Source of the DNA: Anatilimnocola floriformis
GTDB lineage: Bacteria > Planctomycetota > Planctomycetia > Pirellulales > Pirellulaceae
DNA length: 64,000 nucleotides
Direction of reading: 5' to 3'
Assembly (NCBI RefSeq): GCF_024256385.1
Contig: NZ_JAMLFW010000001.1
Location: 2,480,001 to 2,544,000 of the forward strand
The translations under genes and the position numbers were made by a program. Positions 34,531-43,006 of the stretch are shown one piece after another (the stretch's first letter is position 1; each line of letters begins with the position of its first letter). Below the pieces are notes generated by a model that saw only the letters and a program-made list of their open reading frames with translations, did not search any database and had not been told where the DNA came from.

Positions 34531-35982
34531 CTACGCCAGCATTTCTTTCACCGCATGGCCATGCACATCGGTCAGCCGAAAATCCCGCCCGGCGTAATGA
34601 TAAGTCAGCCGTTCGTGATCGAGCCCGAGGCAATGGAGGATTGTCGCTTGCAAATCGTGCACGTGGCACGGCTTGTCGACGACGTGAAAACCGAGCTCAT
34701 CGGTCGCGCCGATCGTTTGACCCGGTTTGATCCCGCCGCCGGCGAACCACATGGTGTAAGCCTGTGGATGATGATCGCGCCCCAGGCTGCGGCCGAGCGC
34801 GGTATTGGTTTCCACCATTGGCGTGCGGCCGAATTCACCGCCCCAGACGACGAGCGTGCTGTCGAGCAAGCCGCGCTGCTGCAGATCGGCGACGAGGGCC
34901 GCCGAACCTTGATCGGTCGCGCCGCAGTTCTTTTTCAGATTGCCGCTGACGTCGCTGTGAGCATCCCAACCTTCGTTGTAGATATTGATGAATCGCACGC
35001 CGCGCTCCACCATTCGCCGCGCGAGCAAGCAGGCCCGCGCGAACGATGGCTTGTCGGGATCGCAGCCGTACATATCGAGCGTTCTCTTATCTTCGCTCTT
35101 CAGATTTAAGAGATCCGGCGCGGAGGTTTGCAGCCGATTGGCCATTTCGTAGGACTGAATCCGTGTGGCAATCTCGGGATCGTTGAGCGTAGCCAGGCGT
35201 TGGCGGTTGAGGCTGCCGACCAGATCGAGCGTGTCGCGCTGCGCCTGCGCATCAATGCCGGCGGGATTGCTGACGTTGAGAATGGCATCGCCTTGATTGC
35301 GCAACCGCACGCCGGTGTAACCGGTCGGCATGAAGCCGCTGTTCCAGTTCGCCGCGCCGCCGCTAATGCCAGCGCCGGTTGACATCACCACGAACGCCGG
35401 CAGATCGGCGCTCTCCGCGCCGAGACCATACAGCGCCCACGAGCCAAGGCTCGGCCGGCCTGGTTGCGAGAAACCGGTGTTAAAAAAGAGCTGCGCCGGC
35501 GCGTGATTGAATTGATCGGTCTTGCACGACTTCACAATGCAAACCTGATCGGCAATTTTCGCCAGGTGCGGCAACATGGTGGAAAGCTCGGCGCCACTCT
35601 GGCCATGTTTCGCAAACTTGAACTGCGGTCCCAGGCAGGCCGCATCGGCGCGAATGAACGCGTACCGCTGCCCCTGGATCACTTCGGGCGGAATCGATTT
35701 CCCTTCGTACTCGGCGAGCTTCGGCTTGTAATCGAACAGATCAAGCTGGCTCGGCGCACCTGCCATGAAGAGATGAATCACCGCCTTGGCCTTGGCGGCG
35801 AAGTGCGGCTTCTTCGGCGGGAACGGATTGACGAGCGTTTGCTCCGCCGCGTTCGCGTTCCTCGCCATGCTGCTCGCGAGCAACGAACCGAGCGCGATCT
35901 TGCCGAGGCCGATGCCGCAGTCGTGAAGGAATTGGCGACGAGCGGTTTGTGTTGCGGTCGTGTTGAATGACAGTTGGTTCAT
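34531..35982 (-). CDS. DUF1501 Tat-exported protein (pair 3)
   Basis: 483 residues. The twin-arginine motif ARRQFLHDCGIGLGK starts near residue 14. DUF1501 blocks are AVIHLFMAGAPSQLDLFDYK, ARRMVERGVRFINIYNEGWD, VVWGGEFGRTPMVE, GRDHHPQAYTMWFAGGG and the C-terminal YHYAGRDFRLTDVHG. It belongs to the same longer subtype as the protein of pair 2. The PSCyt partner lies upstream on the same strand, but here separated by 169 bp that contain three palindromes. Confidence 0.94.
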   Translation of the reverse strand: MNQLSFNTTATQTARRQFLHDCGIGLGKIALGSLLASSMARNANAAEQTLVNPFPPKKPHFAAKAKAVIHLFMAGAPSQLDLFDYKPKLAEYEGKSIPPEVIQGQRYAFIRADAACLGPQFKFAKHGQSGAELSTMLPHLAKIADQVCIVKSCKTDQFNHAPAQLFFNTGFSQPGRPSLGSWALYGLGAESADLPAFVVMSTGAGISGGAANWNSGFMPTGYTGVRLRNQGDAILNVSNPAGIDAQAQRDTLDLVGSLNRQRLATLNDPEIATRIQSYEMANRLQTSAPDLLNLKSEDKRTLDMYGCDPDKPSFARACLLARRMVERGVRFINIYNEGWDAHSDVSGNLKKNCGATDQGSAALVADLQQRGLLDSTLVVWGGEFGRTPMVETNTALGRSLGRDHHPQAYTMWFAGGGIKPGQTIGATDELGFHVVDKPCHVHDLQATILHCLGLDHERLTYHYAGRDFRLTDVHGHAVKEMLA

Positions 35983-36003
35983 TTTTCAATCCGGTCTTCT
36001 TAG

Positions 36004-36133
36004 CCACCGGCTTCAGCCGGTGGTAGAGATCAATCAATTGCTCCGGCTTTAGCTATCGACAATCGAGGTCGACTGTTGGATGGCTAAAGCCGGACAGTTT
36101 TATATCGCTGTCACCACCGCCTAAAGGCGGTGG
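36004..36133. repeat. Cluster of three palindromes between DUF1501 and PSCyt genes of pair 3
   Basis: Hairpin 1 (36004-36023) is CCACCGGCT-TC-AGCCGGTGG. Hairpin 3 (36114-36133) is CCACCGCCT-AA-AGGCGGTGG. Between them the 12-mer TCCGGCTTTAGC at 36042-36053 is inverted at 36083-36094. All are perfect. They resemble extragenic palindromes scattered in planctomycete genomes. Confidence 0.85.
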
Positions 36134-36151
36134 CTAAAGGACTCAATTCAC

Positions 36152-39100
36152 TCAGTTTTTCGTAATCGTCTCATCCAGGTTCAAAAGCGCTCGCGCCGTT
36201 AGCGTCCACGCAGCCCGATCAATCTTGTCTGCTTCGTCGGTCCCGGCGATTTTCGCTGCATCGAGTTCTTTGCTTTCTAGGCGCGACCGCTGCTGTTCGA
36301 AAAACTTCGCCAACAGTTGCGACTCTTCCTCACTCGGCGGCCGAGTGAGGCAACGGCGGAATAGGTCCTTTGCTTTCTCGGCCACACTACCCGGTTGCGT
36401 CGTGAGTTGCTTCCCCATCGTTTGGGCCGCTTCCAGAAACACTTGATCATTCAGCAGCGTGAGCGCCTGCAGCGGCGAATTGCTCAACTCGCGCCGCGGC
36501 ACGCAGGCTTCCCCGCTCGGTGCATCAAACGTAAGGAGCATCGCGTAAGGAGCCGTTCGTTTGGTGAACGTGTAGAGCGCACGGCGGTAACGATCTTCAC
36601 CTTGGCTCACATTCCAAGCGAGCGGACCGTAGGTCCCCTCCGAAGTAACGCCGGCGGGTTGCGGCGGATAAACACTCGGGCCGCCAAGCTTCGGCGAGAG
36701 TTGGCCGGAAGTTTTCAGCACCACATCGCGAATGAGTTCCGCTTCGACACGATGCCGCGGGAAACGGCCGAGGAGCAGATTCTCTGGATCCGCTGTGGAC
36801 ATTTCGGGAACAACGCGCGAGGACTGCTGATACGTCGCGCTCATCAAGATGAGCTTGTGCAACTGCTTGATCGACCAACCGCGCTGCGGCAGTTCGAGCG
36901 CGAGCCAATCGAGCAACTCGGGATGGGTGGGCGGCGAACCTTGATAACCAAAGTCATCGGTCGTACGGACCAAGCCGCGGCCGAAGAGGGCAGCCCAGTG
37001 GCGGTTGACGGTCACTCGCGCGGTGAGTGAGTTCTTGCCGCTCACCAGCCAGCGAGCAAACTCCAAGCGATTCGCCGGTTGTGCTTGTTTGTCGGCGCCG
37101 ATCAGCGACAACAGCTGCGGATGGACTTCGTCCTTCGGCTGCAGGTATTCACCGCGGTGATGCAAATGCGTCGAGCGCGGATGGTCCACGGCTCGCTCGT
37201 TCATCACCAGCGTGGTCGTGTAGCCGGGCAGTTGCTTGCGGAGTGCTTCGACCTGAGGTTTGGCCTGCAACGAGAGGAAGTGCTTGAACAGCCGTTGCTC
37301 GTCGTTGGCCGTGCGGCTGGCGGCGGACATTTTCAGAATGGCTTCGATCGTCGCTGGCAGGTCGCTCGCCTTCGGCAGTTCTTGATCGGTGGCCCACACG
37401 CGGAACCGGCCGAGGCCGGCAGCGTAGTATTTTTCAAAGAGCAACTGTAGGTGAATCGCGTCGCTCACAGTCAGCGGTTCCGCGAGGACGAACACCGCGC
37501 TGTGCTCGCGACCCTGACCGTTGTTGATCGACCAGCCGGTTTGTGGATCGCTGTCGATGGCAGCGGCTGCGTTGTTCTTGCCGCTGGAAAAACTCTGCGA
37601 GGCGTCCTTCCACTTCAGCTTCTGATCGTTAGCCAGGAGCGAAACTTCGCTTAACCAGAAATCGCCGGCGGGACCTTCGTAGGCAACTCGGCCCGGACCA
37701 TTCTTCGGCAGCCGCGCGTCGGGGAGCACTTCGAGTTTGATCGCGGTGACTTTGGTGAGCTGTGTTTTGAACTGCAGATCGTAGATGTCGCGCTTACTGA
37801 AGTCTCCGCTGGCAAAAATCGTGTTCTCTGGTTCGATTGTGAGGCTCGGCAACTCGCTCGTTGCGGTCAGCGGTTGTAGTACTTCCCATTGCACGGCCTT
37901 CGCGGTGTTTTGCTCTTTCCACTTTGCGAACTCCGCGGCGCGGACCTCGGCCGTCGAAAGCTTTTGCGCGGCAGCCGCCGTTTTAGCACCGAGGCCGATC
38001 CGCAGTTTGCCGAGCATGTGTTGCATGCCATAGTCCTGCCGCAGCGTGACGACCCAGCGAGCCTTTTCGGGGAGCTTGATGGTTTCGGCAAAGTGAATCG
38101 TCGCCGTGCGGTTCACATTCCAGTTGCCGGGGCCATGAATGGCCCAGCCGGTGTTGGCTTTGCCATCGAGCATGTCGCTGGCGGGGAAATTCTCTTGCGA
38201 AAAATCTGCCGTTGCCGAAGCGAGCTTCACGGGCTTCGGCTCTTTGCCTTCCTCGGCGATTTGCAGTTCGATCTCGGTCACGACGAAGTTGCCATGCGGC
38301 GTGCGACCGGGGCCTTGGCTGGGCAGCGTCTTGTCGGTGAGGGCTTCGAGGCGGAGCGCGCCGATGGCGCGCGTGTCGGCGGCGAGGGTCAGTGTGTACG
38401 TATCTTTTTGCGGTGTCTCGCCGGTGAAGATGACGTCGTTCTCGGCTTGGATTTCACCTTTCGCGCCGCTGGTGCTCTTGGCTTCGATGATGGCCGGTGT
38501 GCGGAACTCGAATTCTCCCGGCACCTCGGCGAGCGGCGGATCGGCTTCGAGCGCGGCGATCTGGCGTTCGATCTCTGCGCGTCTCTCTGCGGTCGCGGCA
38601 TTCGGCACATCGAACTCGGGCTCATCCGCGTTGTTGAAATACGCGAGCGTGCGGTAATAGTCGTGATGCGGAATCGGATCGAATTTGTGGGTGTGGCACT
38701 GAGCACAGCCGAGCGTCAGGCCCAGCCAGACGGTCGCGGTGGTGTTGGTGCGATCGACAGTCGAGTAAAAGCGGAACTCCTGCGGATCGATGCCCCCTTC
38801 TTCGTTGAGCATCGTATTGCGATGAAAGCCCGTGGCGATACGTTGCTGCGGCGTGGCGCTGGGCAGCATGTCGCCAGCGAGTTGCTCGATCGTGAATTGA
38901 TCGAAGGGCATGTCGGCGTTGAGTGCGTTGATGACCCAATCGCGATAGGGCCAGATCGAGCGCGGGCGATCTTTTTCATAACCGTTCGTATCGGCGTAGC
39001 GCGCGAGGTCGAGCCAACGACGAGCCCAGCGTTCACCGTAGTGGGGCGATTCGAGCAGATGATCGATGAGCTTTTCATAAGCTTTCGGATCGGTGTCGTT

Positions 39101-39682
39101 CACAAAAGCATCGGCTTCGGCGGGAGTCGGCGGCAGGCCGATCAGGTCGAGATAGACGCGGCGGACGAGCGTGTACTTGTCAGCCTGTGGCGCAGGTTGC
39201 AGGCCAACCGCTTCGAGCTTGGCCAGGATGAAGTTGTCGATCTCATTCTTCGGCCAGGTCTTTGTTTTGACGACAGGGACCGCAGGACGTTGCGGCGGCA
39301 CGAAAGCCCAGTGCGGCGCGTACTTGGCTCCTTGCTCGATCCAGATTTGCAGCAGTTTCTTTTGCTCGGCCGACAGCGGTTTATTGGCCGAAGCGGGGGG
39401 CATGAGTTCGTCGGCGTCGGTTGTCAGGATGCGGCGAACTAGTTCGCTGGCCGTGGGTTTGCCCGGAACTACGGCAACTTTTTCGGAATCGAGCTTCCGC
39501 GTTGCTTCGGCCTGCGAATCGAGTCGCAGGCCTGCTTCGCGCGTCCCTTCATCCGGGCCGTGGCATTTGAAGCAATGCGCCGAGAGGATCGGGCGGATCT
39601 GGCGATTGAAATCAATCGGATCGGCCGCCGTGGCGCAGGCAGCGAGGACAACAAGTAAAGCGAGAGAGGCACACCAGCGCAT
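36152..39682 (-). CDS. PSCyt1/DUF1549/DUF1553 exported haem-motif protein (pair 3)
   Basis: 1176 residues from the ATG at 39682, which has GGAG seven bases upstream and starts a signal peptide ([20 protein letters not shown]). Haem motif CFKCHGP lies at 37-41, DUF1549 has [20 protein letters not shown] and [11 protein letters not shown] near 327, and DUF1553 has [20 protein letters not shown]. Two extra beta-sandwich-like segments of similar sequence sit between them ([20 protein letters not shown] and [19 protein letters not shown]), an internal duplication not seen in pair 1. The DUF1501 partner is downstream. Probably periplasmic; substrate unknown. Confidence 0.95.
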   Translation of the reverse strand: MRWCASLALLVVLAACATAADPIDFNRQIRPILSAHCFKCHGPDEGTREAGLRLDSQAEATRKLDSEKVAVVPGKPTASELVRRILTTDADELMPPASANKPLSAEQKKLLQIWIEQGAKYAPHWAFVPPQRPAVPVVKTKTWPKNEIDNFILAKLEAVGLQPAPQADKYTLVRRVYLDLIGLPPTPAEADAFVNDTDPKAYEKLIDHLLESPHYGERWARRWLDLARYADTNGYEKDRPRSIWPYRDWVINALNADMPFDQFTIEQLAGDMLPSATPQQRIATGFHRNTMLNEEGGIDPQEFRFYSTVDRTNTTATVWLGLTLGCAQCHTHKFDPIPHHDYYRTLAYFNNADEPEFDVPNAATAERRAEIERQIAALEADPPLAEVPGEFEFRTPAIIEAKSTSGAKGEIQAENDVIFTGETPQKDTYTLTLAADTRAIGALRLEALTDKTLPSQGPGRTPHGNFVVTEIELQIAEEGKEPKPVKLASATADFSQENFPASDMLDGKANTGWAIHGPGNWNVNRTATIHFAETIKLPEKARWVVTLRQDYGMQHMLGKLRIGLGAKTAAAAQKLSTAEVRAAEFAKWKEQNTAKAVQWEVLQPLTATSELPSLTIEPENTIFASGDFSKRDIYDLQFKTQLTKVTAIKLEVLPDARLPKNGPGRVAYEGPAGDFWLSEVSLLANDQKLKWKDASQSFSSGKNNAAAAIDSDPQTGWSINNGQGREHSAVFVLAEPLTVSDAIHLQLLFEKYYAAGLGRFRVWATDQELPKASDLPATIEAILKMSAASRTANDEQRLFKHFLSLQAKPQVEALRKQLPGYTTTLVMNERAVDHPRSTHLHHRGEYLQPKDEVHPQLLSLIGADKQAQPANRLEFARWLVSGKNSLTARVTVNRHWAALFGRGLVRTTDDFGYQGSPPTHPELLDWLALELPQRGWSIKQLHKLILMSATYQQSSRVVPEMSTADPENLLLGRFPRHRVEAELIRDVVLKTSGQLSPKLGGPSVYPPQPAGVTSEGTYGPLAWNVSQGEDRYRRALYTFTKRTAPYAMLLTFDAPSGEACVPRRELSNSPLQALTLLNDQVFLEAAQTMGKQLTTQPGSVAEKAKDLFRRCLTRPPSEEESQLLAKFFEQQRSRLESKELDAAKIAGTDEADKIDRAAWTLTARALLNLDETITKN

Positions 39683-39739
39683 CGAACATCTCCGGGCGAA
39701 AGCGAGAACCTGCATTCTAACTTCCAGAGACGACTCGCA

Positions 39740-39800
39740 CACAAGCCTGACGCGCCAGCGAAGGAATCGTGTGTTCCTTCGCTGGCGCGTCAGGCTTGTG
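39740..39800. repeat. Perfect 27-bp palindrome with 7-nt loop
   Basis: Left arm 39740-39766 starts CACAAGCCTGACGCGCCAGC and ends GAAGGAA. Right arm 39774-39800 is its exact reverse complement. It begins 7 bases downstream of the aroH stop and lies upstream of the PSCyt gene of pair 3. Confidence 0.9.
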
Positions 39801-39807
39801 GGACGGC

Positions 39808-40239
39808 CTAGGGCTTTTTGATCTCTTTCATTTGCTCGGCGATCCAGCGCTCGAGCTCTTCGAAATCGACCGGCGGCAGCTTCGACAGATCGGGCCGGAG
39901 TCGTGTCGCTTCCTTGATATAGACATGCCGGATTTCGTGCTGCGGCATTTCGGTGTTCCAGTGAATCATGATGCGGATGCAGCGCCGCAAACTGCCGGGG
40001 ACATCGACTTCATACGTACACAGCAGCGGCACGTCGAGCCAACCGAGTTGCCGGGCCGCGAGGGCGGGAAACTCGGCGTTTAGGTCCGAGGTGACGCTGA
40101 ACATCGCGCTGGCCACTTCCTCGGGCTCGATACCGTTGGCGCGGATCATCAGCGCGAGCAACTGACGCGTGTTCTGCAGAATCTCGTCGCGCGTGTTTGC
40201 CTCAACCGTCGTCGCTCCACGCACACCCCGGCATCGCAT
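39808..40239 (-). CDS. aroH: Chorismate mutase, AroH type
   Basis: 143 residues, clearly like Bacillus AroH. It converts chorismate to prephenate at the branch to Phe and Tyr, in the cytoplasm. The N-terminus [16 protein letters not shown] carries Arg7; the active-site Glu (about 77, TYEVDVPG), Arg (about 89, RRCIRIM) and Tyr (about 107, RHVYIKEA) are all present. The C-terminal tail is about 15 residues longer than in Bacillus. It appears monocistronic, with a 27-bp palindrome just past its stop. Confidence 0.95.
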   Translation of the reverse strand: MRCRGVRGATTVEANTRDEILQNTRQLLALMIRANGIEPEEVASAMFSVTSDLNAEFPALAARQLGWLDVPLLCTYEVDVPGSLRRCIRIMIHWNTEMPQHEIRHVYIKEATRLRPDLSKLPPVDFEELERWIAEQMKEIKKP

Positions 40240-40345
40240 GAAAAACTGCTCCGCAAATAGGAAACTTCATTAGTAGTGCTTAGCATAGCGTTGCCCCGCC
40301 AAAGTGGCTAGGTTGTGGGCAGGTCTGTGGAGCGAGGCGCGACGC

Positions 40346-40912
40346 ATGCGAGATGACAATTCCGACGTTCCGAACGCGACCGGCGGAACGCCCAAACCAA
40401 TCAATGAATCGGCGGCCGAAGAAACGGAAGCCGAACGCGAGGCCCGCTATCAGCGCGCCATCGCCGAAGCCCTCGCGGTTACCGAAAACTCAGTGTTCTC
40501 GCAGCCCAAAGTGGTGGCCGATGATGCAGCGGCAATCGCTCCGGCCAAATTCTCGCTGCGCGAAATGTTGATTTTGACCACAGCGCTGGCGGTTGTGCTG
40601 GGTTTGCTTCGGAGCTTTGACCTCTGGGGCGGACTCGTTACTTTTATCGCCGCGATTGCTTGGGGAAATTGCATTTACCCCTGTTGGCATCCCAAAGAGC
40701 CGCGGCGGCAAGCGACGATGTTCGATTCGATCTGGGGCTTGCTCATGCCGCTGATCTGCCTGGCCTGCGATCCGCTGGTCTTTCGCGATACCGATCTGCG
40801 AATCGAACTCGGCGGTCACTCGCTGCACGATATCCAGTTTGGAATCGCCGCGAAACAATGGCTGCTTACTGCTTCATCGTTTGGCAGGTGGTGGTCCTCG
40901 CCATCTGGCTGA
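40346..40912 (+). CDS. Membrane protein, N-terminal part (possibly frame-split with next ORF)
   Basis: 188 residues from the ATG at 40346. A charged N-terminus (EETEAEREARYQRAIAEALA) is followed by KFSLREMLILTTALAVVLGL, a segment seen at the start of planctomycete membrane proteins, and about three TM helices. The last 20 residues (SSFGRWWSSPSG) look unnatural. The next ORF begins in another frame at 40858 and continues with hydrophobic helices in register with this protein. I suspect one gene of about 300 codons broken by a frameshift, but overlapping genes are possible. Confidence 0.6.
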   Translation: MRDDNSDVPNATGGTPKPINESAAEETEAEREARYQRAIAEALAVTENSVFSQPKVVADDAAAIAPAKFSLREMLILTTALAVVLGLLRSFDLWGGLVTFIAAIAWGNCIYPCWHPKEPRRQATMFDSIWGLLMPLICLACDPLVFRDTDLRIELGGHSLHDIQFGIAAKQWLLTASSFGRWWSSPSG

Positions 40913-41253
40913 TAGGACGAGGACGGCTCGCGCGCCTCGCGGGCTTCTTTTTGGGGAGCTTCGCGGCAGCCGTCGTTTTCACCGCCCTGCTGGGAGTGTT
41001 TTTGCTCATCCCTGCGTTCCTAGGAATGATTTATTACGGAATTGGCTTGATGGGTTTCACGCCGCTCTTTACTTGTCGTGTATTCGGTCAGCGGGCGCGC
41101 GAGACGCTTCAAGTTCGCGACCCGTTAGTCCCAGTTTGGATGTTCTGGCTGTTTGTTTTGGTCGGCTTTTTGTTTTCGCTGTTAGTCCCGTTGCAGATCG
41201 CAACGCTACTGCGAATCGCCGGCCTATCGCCCGTTGCCGTCGCTATCTTTTGA
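40858..41253 (+). CDS. Membrane protein, C-terminal part (possibly frame-split with previous ORF)
   Basis: 131 residues from an ATG at 40858 (MAAYCFIVWQVVVLAIWLIG), inside the 3' end of the previous ORF. It has about four TM helices (LARLAGFFLGSFAAAVVFTA; MFWLFVLVGFLFSLLVPLQI). There is no clear Shine-Dalgarno. Together with the preceding ORF it would make one polytopic membrane protein. Its 3' end overlaps the convergent ZIP gene by 30 bp. Confidence 0.55.
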   Translation: MAAYCFIVWQVVVLAIWLIGRGRLARLAGFFLGSFAAAVVFTALLGVFLLIPAFLGMIYYGIGLMGFTPLFTCRVFGQRARETLQVRDPLVPVWMFWLFVLVGFLFSLLVPLQIATLLRIAGLSPVAVAIF

Positions 41254-42216
41254 GTGCGAATGATCGTGCTGCTCGATCTTCGGCGGTGGTTGCTGCAAGC
41301 TGTGCGTATGGGCCGGTTCAAACTTGCCGATGACCCATGCCAGCGCGACACCGATCAGCAGCACCACGGTGAGCGGCAGGCGATCGTGCGCGTGAAACGC
41401 CAGTTCCGGCAGCAGATCGGCCAGCGAGATGCAGAGAAACACGCCAGCCGAAAACGCCAAGGCACAACCGACGACCAACGTTTGATATCCACCCAGTCCA
41501 CCGCTACCCGCCACAAAGGCAAACGCGCCGATCGGGCACATCAGGGCAAAGAGAATGTTCGCCAGCCAGGCCTGTCGTCTGGTCCAACCGCCGGCCGCCA
41601 TCAGCGAAGTAATGCTCAACGCATCGAGCGGTTTGTGCAGCGCCACGGCGAGGAACGTTCCCAGCCCTGCCAGCCAATGCGCGTGCAACATCTCCGCCTG
41701 CACTGCGGCGCCGAGGGCCAGGCCATCGATGAGCGTGTGCAACGACAAACCAATCGCCAGGCCGACCCAACTAAAACGATGCGCCGAATCGCCAGCCGCT
41801 TCCTTCGCGCCGAGATGCAATAGCGGCTCGTGACCATGCCCATGATGATGATGGCCCACGCCGTGGTCGTGATCGTGTTCGCAGTGTGGGCCGTGGCCGA
41901 CGTCACTCGTATCGCCATGCTCGTGCGCGTGGACATGAAAAACGCGAATCAGCATGAACATGCAGAGCAAACCAGCGAGCAACCAGATAGCCGACAGGTC
42001 GAGCGGCTGCGCGATCGTCTTGATGCGGCCCAATTCGTACACGCCGTGCGGAAAGAGATGGAGCACCGCCACGCCGAGCATCAGTCCGCCGACAAAGCTC
42101 ATCAGCAATTGCATTTGCCGGTGCGTAAAACGGACCAGCCACGGCAACGCTCCGCCCGAGAGCGAGGCCAGCACGATGAAGATGCAATAGAATGTCAAGA
42201 GCAGATACGTTGCCAT
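41224..42216 (-). CDS. ZIP-family metal transporter
   Basis: 330 residues from the ATG at 42216, directly before TM1 (MATYLLLTFYCIFIVLASLS). About eight TM helices. Between TM3 and TM4 there is a His-rich loop (GHGPHCEHDHDHGVGHHHHG). TM4 and TM5 carry the ZIP metal site: GLSLHTLIDGLALG (H-x3-DG) and AVALHKPLDALS. A second His/Asp patch lies at the C-terminus (EQHDHSHSKDSD). ZIP proteins import zinc or other divalent metals into the cytoplasm; specificity is not predictable. It is divergent from the DinB gene. Confidence 0.92.
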   Translation of the reverse strand: MATYLLLTFYCIFIVLASLSGGALPWLVRFTHRQMQLLMSFVGGLMLGVAVLHLFPHGVYELGRIKTIAQPLDLSAIWLLAGLLCMFMLIRVFHVHAHEHGDTSDVGHGPHCEHDHDHGVGHHHHGHGHEPLLHLGAKEAAGDSAHRFSWVGLAIGLSLHTLIDGLALGAAVQAEMLHAHWLAGLGTFLAVALHKPLDALSITSLMAAGGWTRRQAWLANILFALMCPIGAFAFVAGSGGLGGYQTLVVGCALAFSAGVFLCISLADLLPELAFHAHDRLPLTVVLLIGVALAWVIGKFEPAHTHSLQQPPPKIEQHDHSHSKDSDGNGR

Positions 42217-42360
42217 TCGCAAATCATAGTCAAAAGGGCCCCGCACGGGCAGGGGGCATTGTCAATTCACCGTCAGTTTTCACGCCGCTCAACCGTGCTA
42301 ACATAATCGCCGCGGAGGATGTTCCGCAGCCGAGTCTGGACAACGATCGCAAAGGATTTT

Positions 42361-42849
42361 ATGAGCACTCTCCACTCCATCATCGCCGCCCTGCAATTCA
42401 ATCGCCCGCGCACGCTCGCCTTGCTCGACAAGATCGAGCAAGACCCCAATCCGCAAGCCGCGCTCGGTTATCGCCCCGGCCCAGGCCGGGCTCACATCGC
42501 CTGGCAACTGATGCACATCGGCATCACCGAAGAGCTCTTTGCCACCGAACGGCTGACCGACAAAAAACCGGCCTATGCCGAGCTCGTGCCGCGCTTCAAA
42601 GGTGGCAGCACGCCCGACGACGATATTCCGACCGCGGCCACCATTCGTCAGGTCCTCACCGAAAGCCGTCAGCATTTGCTCGCCACGCTCAGCACCTTTG
42701 GCGATGCCCAACTCGGCTGGATGCCGCCAGCCCTCGCCGAACGGAAGCTCTCGTTCCTCGACGTGCTGCACATTCTGGCCTGGCACGAAGGCCACCATCA
42801 GGGGCAAGCTCACATTACGTTTAACCTCTACAAGAACCGCCCCGCCTAA
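42361..42849 (+). CDS. DinB-superfamily protein
   Basis: 162 residues from the ATG at 42361. A four-helix-bundle DinB/YfiT-like protein with the three metal-binding histidines in place: WQLMHIGITEELFA near residue 52, and HILAWHEGHHQGQA near 137-148. Members are thiol-dependent transferases or of unknown function; despite the name they are not DNA polymerases. Monocistronic, divergent from the ZIP gene. Confidence 0.87.
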   Translation: MSTLHSIIAALQFNRPRTLALLDKIEQDPNPQAALGYRPGPGRAHIAWQLMHIGITEELFATERLTDKKPAYAELVPRFKGGSTPDDDIPTAATIRQVLTESRQHLLATLSTFGDAQLGWMPPALAERKLSFLDVLHILAWHEGHHQGQAHITFNLYKNRPA

Positions 42850-42888
42850 TTATGATGCTGTTTCCCCGCCAGTCTTCGCCCACAGTCG

Positions 42889-42989
42889 TCGATCGCTCCC
42901 GCGATCGATGATTGGACTCAACGCTTCAATCCACCGCCAAAGTTTTCAAAAATCCCACCCGCATTCATCGATCGCGGAGCGATCGATGA
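42889..42989. repeat. Two related palindromes upstream of the PVC cytochrome gene
   Basis: 42965-42989 is a perfect palindrome with 11-bp arms (TCATCGATCGC-GGA-GCGATCGATGA). 42889-42908 is a related hairpin TCGATCGC-TCCC-GCGATCGA. Both lie in the 157-bp gap between the DinB and PVC genes. Confidence 0.8.
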
Positions 42990-43006
42990 CTCTCCCTTGA
43001 GGTTCT

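Noticed and set aside
42361-42849. DinB as DNA polymerase IV
   Set aside because: The histidine-bearing four-helix DinB/YfiT fold is unrelated to polymerase IV despite the shared name.
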